Counted from the stretch's first letter, positions 1 through 5,846 are shown. The stretch is 13,407 nucleotides of DNA from JAQGJA01 sp965651535 (GCA_965651535.1 CBFGSX010000038.1:1-13407); one strand, 5' to 3'. Numbers and translations are program-made. The notes: a model not told the origin generated them from the letters alone.

Positions 1-1242
1 GATCAGCTCAGACCGCAGAGCCTGGATGAAGTGGTGGGGCAAAACCATTTGCTGGGCGAGGGAATGCCGCTCAGGATGATGGCGGATAACGACGCGATCC
101 GCTCGATGATTTTGTGGGGGCCGCCCGGCTGCGGCAAGACAACGCTGGCGCAGCTCTTGGCCAAGCAAAGCGGCCTGCAATTCCAGATGCTCTCCGCCGT
201 GTTCAGCGGCGTGGCCGAATTGCGCAAGGCGTTCGATGCCGCCCGCGACTACAGGAAAATGGGCAAGGGCACGGTCATGTTCGTCGACGAGATTCACCGT
301 TTCAACAAATCGCAACAGGACGCGTTTTTGCCCGTGGTCGAGGATGGCACGATCGTCCTGATCGGCGCGACGACGGAAAATCCGTCTTTTGAACTGAATT
401 CGGCGCTTTTGTCGCGCTGTCCGGTTTTTATCCTGAACCGTCTTGACCGCGACGCGCTCGCGGAATTGCTGGCGCGCGCCGAGGCGAAAACGGAAAAGAA
501 AATCCCGCTGACCGACGAGGCGCGGAACATCTTGGTGTCGCTGGCCGATGGCGACGGGCGTTATCTTCTGACGATGGTCGAAACCATCTGGGCCGCCAAG
601 CCAAAGGAAAACCTTGATGCGGATGCCTTGGAAAAACTCATCCAAGCCCGCGCGCCGCTCTATGATAAAAATCAGGAAGCGCATTACAATCTGATTTCGG
701 CGCTGCATAAGTCGGTGCGCGGCTCCGACATTGACGCGGCGCTGTATTGGTTCGCGCGCATGCTCAATGGCGGCGAAGACCCGCATTTCATCGCGCGGCG
801 TCTGGTACGCATGGCCGCCGAGGATATCGGTCTGGCCGACCCGCAAGCCCTGCCGCAAGTGGTTGCGGCGTGGCAGGCCTATGAGCGCCTCGGCTCCCCC
901 GAGGGCGAGCTGATGCTGGCCCAGGCGGTGATTTATCTGGCCTCGGCGCCGAAATCCAACGCGGTTTACAATGCCTATAAGGCCGTGCAGCGCCGCGCTG
1001 GCGAAACCGGATCATTGATGCCGCCCATGCACGCCGTCAACGCACCGACGAAAATGATGAAAAATGCGGGCTATGCGGCGGGATATGTGTATGATCACGA
1101 CACGCCCGAAGGTTTCGCGGGACAGAATTACTTCCCGCCCGACATGAAGCGCGAGCAATATTACCAACCCGTCGAGCGCGGCTTCGAGCGCGACATGCAA
1201 AAACGCCTCGCCTATTTTTCCAGCAAAAGGAAAGCGTCGTGA
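1..1242 (+). CDS. rarA: RarA (MgsA) replication-associated recombination ATPase, 5' end outside window
   Basis: This is a DNA-dependent AAA+ ATPase related to clamp loaders, which acts at stalled or gapped replication forks. The frame is open from base 1 and the first codons already match the family (LRPQSLDEVVGQNHLLGEG), so the true start lies upstream and the GTG at 31 is not it. Visible motifs are Walker A GPPGCGKT (118-141), Walker B FVDEIHRFNKSQQDAFLP (from 280), sensor 1 GATTENPSFELNSALLSR with the SRC arginine finger, and sensor 2 in GDGR. The C-terminal tetramerisation part is typical: LISALHKSVRGSDIDAALYW, APKSNAVY and NAPTKMMK. Where E. coli has GDARRALNTLE, this protein has GDGRYLLTMVE, a mild divergence. 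In many alphaproteobacteria rarA is followed by crcB and then rluC; here crcB is absent and a palindromic element fills the gap. The protein is otherwise intact to its normal C-terminus. Confidence 0.96.
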   Translation, partial: DQLRPQSLDEVVGQNHLLGEGMPLRMMADNDAIRSMILWGPPGCGKTTLAQLLAKQSGLQFQMLSAVFSGVAELRKAFDAARDYRKMGKGTVMFVDEIHRFNKSQQDAFLPVVEDGTIVLIGATTENPSFELNSALLSRCPVFILNRLDRDALAELLARAEAKTEKKIPLTDEARNILVSLADGDGRYLLTMVETIWAAKPKENLDADALEKLIQARAPLYDKNQEAHYNLISALHKSVRGSDIDAALYWFARMLNGGEDPHFIARRLVRMAAEDIGLADPQALPQVVAAWQAYERLGSPEGELMLAQAVIYLASAPKSNAVYNAYKAVQRRAGETGSLMPPMHAVNAPTKMMKNAGYAAGYVYDHDTPEGFAGQNYFPPDMKREQYYQPVERGFERDMQKRLAYFSSKRKAS

Positions 1243-1257
1243 CTTTTTGTTTTTATT

Positions 1258-1328
1258 GTCATTCCGAGCATAGCGAGGAATCTCCCGATATTGATGGAGA
1301 TTCCTCAGGCTTACGCCTTCGGAATGAC
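1258..1328. repeat. Palindromic element, family A, two-arm form (E1)
   Basis: This is an intergenic imperfect palindrome between rarA and rluC. The outer stem is GTCATTCCGA (1258-1267) with TCGGAATGAC (1319-1328). The inner stem is GAGGAATCTCC (1275-1285) with GGAGATTCCTC (1296-1306), around the 10-nt loop CGATATTGAT. A small AGGC/GCCT hairpin (1307-1318) sits in the right arm. The right arm resembles 6901-6933 and the right arm of the element inside tsaB (8657-8682), sharing the pattern GAGAT.CCTC, GGCTT, CGC, TCGG, AAT. It is transcribed between two co-directional genes and could fold as a mRNA processing or termination structure, but no T-run follows it. Confidence 0.8.
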
Positions 1329-1342
1329 AAAGTGAGGAATAA

Positions 1343-2329
1343 ATGATCGAAATTACCGAATCCGATGACGGGCAGCGCCTCGAGCGCTGGTTGAAATCCA
1401 AATACCCGTCCGTGCCTTATGCGATGATCCAAAAATCATTGCGCAACGGCGATATTCGCGCCGATGGCAAGAAAGTCGGCGGCGAGTTCCGTCTGGCAGC
1501 CGGGATGAAACTTCGCCTGCCGCCCGTCTTCAAATACGGCGCAACACCGCTTTCGGAACGAAACCTCAGCAAGGCCGAAACCCAAGCCGCCCGCGACATG
1601 GTGATCTACGAGGACAAGGACATCATCGTCCTGAACAAGCCTTCGGGCGTGGCGACGCAAGGCGGCGGAAAATCCAGCCACCATATCGACAATCTGCTCA
1701 AGGCTTTTGCCGATAAAAACGGCGACAAGCCGAAACTGGTGCATCGTCTGGACAAGGATACTTCCGGCGTGCTGGTTGTGGCGCGCAACCGCCGCGTGGC
1801 CGAGCGTATGGGCGAGATTTTCAAACACCGCGAAGCCAAGAAAACCTATCTGGCGATCACCATCGACAAACCGCGCACGCATGAGATGACGATCCGCCAT
1901 CCACTCAACAAAGTCGGCGACCGCGTCGTGGTGGATAAAGAAAACGGCAAGGACGCCGTCACCGATTACCGTTTGATCGCTTTTGCCGACCGCGATGCGG
2001 CGTTGCTGGCCGTGCGCCCCGAGACGGGCCGCATGCACCAGATCCGCGTGCATCTGGCGCATATCAAGTGCCCGATCCTGGGCGATGAAAAATACGGCGG
2101 CCATGTCGCCGACGGCATGCTGGCCGAGGCCAGCGCCGAGCGCATCTGGCTGCACGCGCTGGCGCTGCATTTCCCGCATCCGGTCACCGGAAAGCCTTTG
2201 AGTTTCTTCGCGCCCGTGCCGCACCCGATGCGCCGCCATCTCGAGGAATGGCACATGGATGTCGCCGGCGTGACCGATACGAACAAGCCGCTCGACCCGA
2301 TGGAAGACCGCCGCAAGCAGTGGGTTTGA
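1343..2329 (+). CDS. rluC: 23S rRNA pseudouridine synthase, RluC-like
   Basis: It converts specific uridines of 23S rRNA to pseudouridine; E. coli RluC acts on positions 955, 2504 and 2580. An N-terminal S4 RNA-binding domain (about residues 10-60) contains GQRLERWL, VPYAMIQKSLRNGDIRADGKKV and a LAAGMKLRLPPV end close to RluC. The RluA-family catalytic domain follows, with NKPSGVATQGG, HRLDKDTSGVLVV (catalytic Asp137), GRMHQIRVHLA, ILGDEKYG and LHALALHFPHP. At 328 residues it has the usual family length. The ATG at 1343 is preceded by GAGGA at 1334-1338. The position after rarA supports the RluC rather than the RluD subgroup, but the target sites cannot be read from sequence. The stop lies only 2 bp from the stop of the convergent DUF559 gene. 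Confidence 0.85.
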   Translation: MIEITESDDGQRLERWLKSKYPSVPYAMIQKSLRNGDIRADGKKVGGEFRLAAGMKLRLPPVFKYGATPLSERNLSKAETQAARDMVIYEDKDIIVLNKPSGVATQGGGKSSHHIDNLLKAFADKNGDKPKLVHRLDKDTSGVLVVARNRRVAERMGEIFKHREAKKTYLAITIDKPRTHEMTIRHPLNKVGDRVVVDKENGKDAVTDYRLIAFADRDAALLAVRPETGRMHQIRVHLAHIKCPILGDEKYGGHVADGMLAEASAERIWLHALALHFPHPVTGKPLSFFAPVPHPMRRHLEEWHMDVAGVTDTNKPLDPMEDRRKQWV

Positions 2330-2331
2330 CC

Positions 2332-2685
2332 TTAGACTCCCTCTCCCGCAGGGAGAGGGTTGGGGTGAGGGGTTACGAATTCGGAAATGATAACCTGAAC
2401 GACACCATCTATATTGCTTAAAACGTCGCTATTCCAAAACCGCAAGATACGATACCCTTGAGCAATAAGCAAATCGCTTCGTTCTCTGTCATGCTCTTCC
2501 GTGTGCTGCCCACCATCCAATTCGATAATCAATTTTTCATCAAAGCAAAAGAAATCGGTTACATAGCGACCAATCGGAACTTGCCGTCCGAGTTGTTTGT
2601 TTCGGATTTTTGACCAGAGCAGTTTCTCGGCATCTGTCTGATGGTGGCGCAGTTTTCTGGCGAGTGAAGCGGATTCAAAATTCAT
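2332..2685 (-). CDS. DUF559 family protein (Vsr-like PD-(D/E)XK nuclease fold)
   Basis: This 117-residue protein belongs to DUF559, small proteins with the restriction-endonuclease-like fold of Vsr mismatch endonuclease. No cellular role is established for the family. Family hallmarks are ARKLRHHQTDAEKLLWSKIR, the active-site-like stretch with Asp44, Glu55, Asp57 and His61 (YVTDFFC then IIELDGGQH), and GYRILRFWNSDVL. Between NKQL and RQVPIG it lacks about five residues including the usual KFR of KFRRQ, an apparent small in-frame deletion. The last 14 residues (VTPHPNPLPAGEGV) are encoded by the repeat at 2339-2374. It is the only minus-strand gene in the window. The ATG at 2685 has no clear ribosome binding site. 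It could be a passenger or the working nuclease of a small mobile cassette (inference). Confidence 0.82.
   Translation of the reverse strand: MNFESASLARKLRHHQTDAEKLLWSKIRNKQLGRQVPIGRYVTDFFCFDEKLIIELDGGQHTEEHDRERSDLLIAQGYRILRFWNSDVLSNIDGVVQVIISEFVTPHPNPLPAGEGV
2339..2374. repeat. Hairpin repeat, family B ("PHPNPLPxGEG" type), left copy
   Basis: A perfect 9-bp hairpin, CCCTCTCCC (2339-2347) with GGGAGAGGG (2351-2359) and loop GCA, is followed by TTGGGGTGAGGGGT. Read on the minus strand it encodes the TPHPNPLPAGEG tail of the DUF559 protein, a tail that recurs in annotated proteins of many bacteria because this repeat is widely dispersed. It lies 9 bp beyond the rluC stop and may also help end rluC transcripts. 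It is inverted relative to the copy at 2701-2747. Confidence 0.85.
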
Positions 2686-2700
2686 GATATACGCAGTAAA

Positions 2701-2747
2701 CCCTCACCCGCTTGCTATCGCAAGCACCCTCTCCCAAAAGGAGAGGG
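2701..2747. repeat. Hairpin repeat, family B, right copy with an extra internal hairpin
   Basis: It begins with CCCTCACCC (2701-2709). A nested hairpin follows, GCTTGC (2710-2715) with GCAAGC (2720-2725) and loop TATC. The outer hairpin is CCCTCTCC (2727-2734) with GGAGAGGG (2740-2747) and loop CAAAA. Compared with the left copy it has the same parts in inverted orientation plus the nested hairpin. In both copies the CCCTCACCC end faces the DUF559 gene and the long hairpin faces outward, as terminal inverted repeats would. Confidence 0.8.
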
Positions 2748-2767
2748 CTTATTTAAGTATTTTTCCC

Positions 2768-2795
2768 TTGACAGAATCGCGATCTGTGTTTTAAT
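2768..2795 (+). promoter_or_regulatory. Sigma70-type promoter for the DAHP synthase unit
   Basis: A perfect -35 box TTGACA (2768-2773) is followed after 16 bp by TTTAAT (2790-2795), which matches five of six bases of TATAAT. Transcription would start at about 2801-2805, at or just before the ATG of the leader peptide, making that ORF leaderless or nearly so. The promoter lies 20 bp beyond the right DUF559 repeat. It is predicted from sequence only. Confidence 0.7.
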
Positions 2796-2804
2796 TGATC
2801 CTGT

Positions 2805-2861
2805 ATGACCCATTCCGCCGCCCGTTCTTTCTTTTATTTTGGCGCTTATTTCTGGCGATAA
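2805..2861 (+). CDS. Aromatic amino-acid-rich leader peptide (attenuator)
   Basis: This 18-codon ORF between the promoter and the DAHP synthase gene reads MTHSAARSFFYFGAYFWR. Residues 9-17 contain four Phe, two Tyr and one Trp. That composition is the signature of a ribosome-stalling leader peptide that measures charged tRNA-Phe, tRNA-Tyr and tRNA-Trp, the three end products of the pathway that starts with the downstream enzyme. No Shine-Dalgarno sequence is visible, and the ATG sits 9 bp after the -10 box, so initiation may be leaderless. As I recall, the trpL leader of Sinorhizobium meliloti is a leaderless precedent. The TAA stop lies within a hairpin (CTGGC 2852-2856 with GCCAG 2862-2866). 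Function is inferred; an alternative is chance, which I consider unlikely given the downstream gene. Confidence 0.75.
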   Translation: MTHSAARSFFYFGAYFWR

Positions 2862-2879
2862 GCCAGGTCAACTCTTTTT
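2839..2879 (+). promoter_or_regulatory. Candidate attenuator stem-loop with T-run overlapping leader codons
   Basis: TTGGC-GCTTAT (2839-2849) can pair with ATAAGC (2858-2863) and, after a 3-nt bulge, with GTCAA (2867-2871). TCTTTTT (2873-2879) follows, giving the outline of an intrinsic terminator. Its 5' arm lies in leader codons 12-15, so a ribosome stalled on Phe/Tyr/Trp codons would block it. Competing structures are CTGGC (2852-2856) with GCCAG (2862-2866), and a long-range 7-bp pairing of TTTGGCG (2838-2844) with CGCCAAA (2935-2941) near the DAHP synthase start. The true fold and the switch order are not determined. Confidence 0.45.
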
Positions 2880-2964
2880 CCAAAAATACAATTCGTCCGT
2901 CCTGACTCCCTGTTAAGGGTTCGTCCGACGTTACCGCCAAAGCCAATTTGAAAGAACGCCTGCC

Positions 2965-4245
2965 ATGCTTGCACTCAAAAAAGAAATCCCGGAAAGCCCC
3001 ATCGCCGAGGAAGAAAAGAACAGCCTGATTACACTGAAAACGCCTGTATTGGGATCGACCGTCACCTATGGGGAGCTATTCGGCAATCCGGCGGTGGCCG
3101 CCCGCCACCAGCAACCGATTTACGCCGATCCGATGGGTGTGATCCGGTATATGTGCCTTCTCAGCGAGGCACGCCCCCTGACCGACGAGATGGAAATCCT
3201 GTCCCTGAAGGACGATCTGGCGCGCGTGAACGAAGAAAAGGGTTTTATCGTGCAGGCGGGGCTGTGCGCCGAGGACAGCGATACCCTATCAACCGACAGC
3301 GATTCCTACGCCGGAAAATTCCTTGATATGATGACGGGAATAAAAAATGCGATGCCACAAAATGTTCCCGTTGTGACGATCGGACGTTTCGCGGGTCAGT
3401 TCGCCAAGCCGCGCTCGAACGCCTATGAAGACAAGGAAAAGAAAATCCTGACTTTTCGTGGCACGAACGTCAACGGCCCGTCGGTCGCCGAGCGTGTGCC
3501 ATCCATCGCCCGCATGGGGAGGGGGAATTATTTTGCCGCCCGCGCGCTGGATTCCCTGACAAAGGTAAAAATCGAAAAAGGGTGTAGCAAAAATATCTAC
3601 GTTTCGCACGAGGCGCTGCATCTGGCAAACGAGATCGGATTTTTGCGCGACGGCGCAACGGGCGATGTTTATGCCGGTTCCGCGCCGATGATCTGGATCG
3701 GCGAGCGCACACGCGATCCCGAAGGGCTTCATGTCCGGTTTGCTTCCATGGTGACCAATCCGGTGGGCCTCAAATGCGGCCCGACGATGAAACCCGAAGA
3801 GCTGCAGGAATTGATCGACGTGCTTAATCCAGAGAAAGAAAAAGGCAAAATTGTCCTTATTATGCGCATGGGGGCGGATAAAATCGACCAATCCCTGCCG
3901 CCTCTCCTGAAAGTCGTGCACGAAAACGCTGATTCAATCGCAACGCTTATTGACCCGATGCACGGCAATACGGTGACCGATCCGGTAACAGGAAAGAAAA
4001 CCCGCCATGTGAAAACGATCAAGAAGGAAGTCCGGCAGTTTGTCGCGCTGTGCCTCGAGGCGGGCGTTCATCCCGGCGGTCTTCATCTGGAGGCAAGCGG
4101 AGAGAATGTCAGCGAATGTCTGGGTGGCGCGGTATGTAGCCTGAGCGAGAATTATCAAACCCTGTGCGATCCCTGCCTCAATCCGGCGCAGGCCGCCGGA
4201 GTTGCGGGCGAATTTAAAAAGACCTATCGCCGCCTGACATCTTGA
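2965..4245 (+). CDS. Class II 3-deoxy-7-phosphoheptulonate (DAHP) synthase, divergent
   Basis: It condenses phosphoenolpyruvate and erythrose 4-phosphate to DAHP, the first step of the shikimate pathway. Class II motifs in order are QAGLCAED (metal Cys101), GRFAGQFAKPRS (140-151), YVSHEAL, IWIGERTRDPEG, NPVGLKCGP (Lys270), RMGADK (Arg301), DPMHGNT (His333), HPGGLHLEASGENVSECLGG (Glu376) and CDPCLNPAQA (Asp402). All four expected metal ligands (Cys, His, Glu, Asp) are present. At 426 residues it is shorter than the usual 450-470 and lacks the common NWTPESW-type N-terminus. It also has AGLC for GGDC and CDPCLN for CDPRLN. The Shine-Dalgarno sequence is weak (GAAAGAA, 2950-2956). A promoter and an aromatic leader peptide precede it and an intrinsic terminator follows, so it is a monocistronic, end-product-regulated unit. 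A specialised role like that of PhzC-type enzymes is possible, but no secondary-metabolism genes are nearby. Confidence 0.9.
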   Translation: MLALKKEIPESPIAEEEKNSLITLKTPVLGSTVTYGELFGNPAVAARHQQPIYADPMGVIRYMCLLSEARPLTDEMEILSLKDDLARVNEEKGFIVQAGLCAEDSDTLSTDSDSYAGKFLDMMTGIKNAMPQNVPVVTIGRFAGQFAKPRSNAYEDKEKKILTFRGTNVNGPSVAERVPSIARMGRGNYFAARALDSLTKVKIEKGCSKNIYVSHEALHLANEIGFLRDGATGDVYAGSAPMIWIGERTRDPEGLHVRFASMVTNPVGLKCGPTMKPEELQELIDVLNPEKEKGKIVLIMRMGADKIDQSLPPLLKVVHENADSIATLIDPMHGNTVTDPVTGKKTRHVKTIKKEVRQFVALCLEAGVHPGGLHLEASGENVSECLGGAVCSLSENYQTLCDPCLNPAQAAGVAGEFKKTYRRLTS

Positions 4246-4257
4246 TTGAACATGGAG

Positions 4258-4285
4258 CAGGGCCTAAACTGGCCCTGTTTCTTTT
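4258..4285 (+). terminator. Intrinsic terminator of the DAHP synthase gene
   Basis: A perfect 7-bp stem CAGGGCC (4258-4264) and GGCCCTG (4271-4277) with loop TAAACT is followed directly by TTTCTTTT. It begins 12 bp after the DAHP synthase stop and ends 13 bp before the murJ start, so murJ must depend on read-through or on a promoter upstream inside the DAHP synthase gene. Confidence 0.85.
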
Positions 4286-4298
4286 ACGCAGGTTTTTC

Positions 4299-5846
4299 AT
4301 GTCTTTCCTTCGCGCTGTCGCCACCGTCTCGGGCTTGACTCTGGCCTCCCGTGCCTTTGGTCTGGTGCGCGACATCATGGCGGCGGCGATCATGGGCGCG
4401 GGGCCGGTCGCGGATGCGTTCTTCGTCGCGCTTCGCTTGCCGAATTTCTTCCGCCGCATGACCGCCGAGGGCGCGTTCAGCGTTTCCTTCGTGCCGCTTT
4501 TTACCAAATCGCTCGAACAGGAAGGCCGCGAAGCCGCGACCGACTTCGCCAATCAGTCCATGGCGCTGATGCTGGCGGTGCTGGTGCCGTTTTCATTGCT
4601 GGCAATCATCTTTATGCCCGCCGTGATCCATCTATTGGCACCGGGATTTTCCGGCGCGGACGGGCGTTTTGATCTGGCCGTCAACCTGACGCGCATCACG
4701 TTTTTCTATTTGTTGTTCATGTCGCTGACGGCGCTGGTCGGCGGAATGCTCAATGCTTTGGATAAATTCGCCGCCTTCGCCACCGCACCGGTTTTATTCA
4801 ACGTCATGCAGATTTTGTTCCTGTGCGTGGCGTTCTGGTTCAAGACGCCCGGCCATGCCATGGCGTGGGGCGTTCTGATCTCGGGCGTGCTGCAATTTGC
4901 GTGGCTTTTGTGGTGCCTCGACCGTAACGGCATTCGTTTAAAACTAATCAAGCCCATCGTCACGGCGAAAATAAAACGCCTGCTGGAACTCATGGGGCCG
5001 GGCATGATCGGGGCCAGCGCGGTGCAGATCAATCTGCTGGTGGATACGATCCTTGCCTCGACTTTGCCGATTGGTGCGGTGTCTTACTTATATTACGCCG
5101 ACCGGCTGACGCAGCTGCCCTTGGGTCTGATCGGCACGGCGGTGGGCACGGCGCTTTTGCCGAAACTGGCGCAGCGCATCGCCGCCAAGGAAATGAAATC
5201 CAGCAACCACCTGTTCAACCGCGCGATGGAATGGACGCTGGTGCTGACGCTCCCGGCGGCGACGGCGTTGATGATTATCGCGGAACCCGTCATCCGCGTG
5301 CTGTTCGAGCGCGGCGCCTTCGCCACCGAGGACGCGCTGCAAACGGCGACGGCCTTGCGCGCCTATGCGTTGGGGCTTCCGGCCTTTGTCGGGGTCAAGG
5401 TATTGTCGACCGCGCTCTATGCGCAGGAAAATACCAAAACCCCCGTCAAGATCACGCTGGTCTGCGCGGCGATCAATGTCGCGCTCAGCCTGATTTTGAT
5501 TATTCCGCTCAAGCACGCGGGCATCGCGCTGGCCACGGCGATCGCCGGATGGATACAGGTCGGCATCTTGGGTTATTTCATCCACCGCCGGAACGATCTC
5601 GATTTCGACGCGCCGCTCAAACGCAACATCCAATATATCCTGCTGGCCTGTCTGGTGATGGGCGTGCTGCTGGTTGCGTGCCATGCCGTTTTGCTGCAAT
5701 GGTTTTTGGCGGGCGGCCTGAAACAGATGGTGGCGCTGGGCCTGACCTGCGCGTTGGGCGGCTTGGTCTATATCGCGCTGGTCTTTGGTCTTAAAATCAT
5801 CGATTATAAGAACATGATCGAGTCTCTGAAAGGACGGGAAGCATGA
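4299..5846 (+). CDS. murJ: Lipid II flippase MurJ
   Basis: This inner-membrane MOP-superfamily transporter moves the peptidoglycan precursor lipid II to the periplasmic side. The start chosen is ATG 4299 (MSFLRAVATVSGLTLASRAFG), preceded by GCAGG at 4288-4292; the frame is open further upstream from a TTG at 4242, but that part reads through the terminator hairpin and does not resemble MurJ. At 515 residues it has the normal length, with the hydrophobic pattern of 14 membrane segments. Residues shown to matter in E. coli MurJ are in place: Arg18, Arg24, Asp39, Arg52, and Arg269 in YYADRLTQLPLG, equivalent to E. coli Arg270. Its TGA overlaps the trpS start in an ATGA, so the two are probably translationally coupled, a pairing seen in other alphaproteobacteria. 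Confidence 0.96.
   Translation: MSFLRAVATVSGLTLASRAFGLVRDIMAAAIMGAGPVADAFFVALRLPNFFRRMTAEGAFSVSFVPLFTKSLEQEGREAATDFANQSMALMLAVLVPFSLLAIIFMPAVIHLLAPGFSGADGRFDLAVNLTRITFFYLLFMSLTALVGGMLNALDKFAAFATAPVLFNVMQILFLCVAFWFKTPGHAMAWGVLISGVLQFAWLLWCLDRNGIRLKLIKPIVTAKIKRLLELMGPGMIGASAVQINLLVDTILASTLPIGAVSYLYYADRLTQLPLGLIGTAVGTALLPKLAQRIAAKEMKSSNHLFNRAMEWTLVLTLPAATALMIIAEPVIRVLFERGAFATEDALQTATALRAYALGLPAFVGVKVLSTALYAQENTKTPVKITLVCAAINVALSLILIIPLKHAGIALATAIAGWIQVGILGYFIHRRNDLDFDAPLKRNIQYILLACLVMGVLLVACHAVLLQWFLAGGLKQMVALGLTCALGGLVYIALVFGLKIIDYKNMIESLKGREA

Noticed and set aside
31..33. GTG at 31 as the start of rarA
   Set aside because: The frame is open to base 1 and the residues before 31 already match RarA, so the gene is cut by the window edge.
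1436..2254. Minus-strand ORF of 272 codons opposite rluC
   Set aside because: It lies wholly within a clear rluC, has no recognisable domain, and is rich in His/Arg/Gln/Ala as expected for the antisense of a GC-rich gene.
2339..2747. Repeats as a small CRISPR array
   Set aside because: There are only two copies, in opposite orientation, enclosing a gene; no regular spacers and no cas genes.
2332..2751. CTTA on both sides of the DUF559 cassette as a target-site duplication
   Set aside because: CTTA occurs at 2331-2334 and 2748-2751, but the left copy is separated from the hairpin by several bases and four bases match easily by chance.
4242..4298. Extended murJ start at TTG 4242
   Set aside because: The added residues are translated from the terminator hairpin and do not resemble MurJ; ATG 4299 has a ribosome binding site and aligns with E. 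coli MurJ from residue 1.
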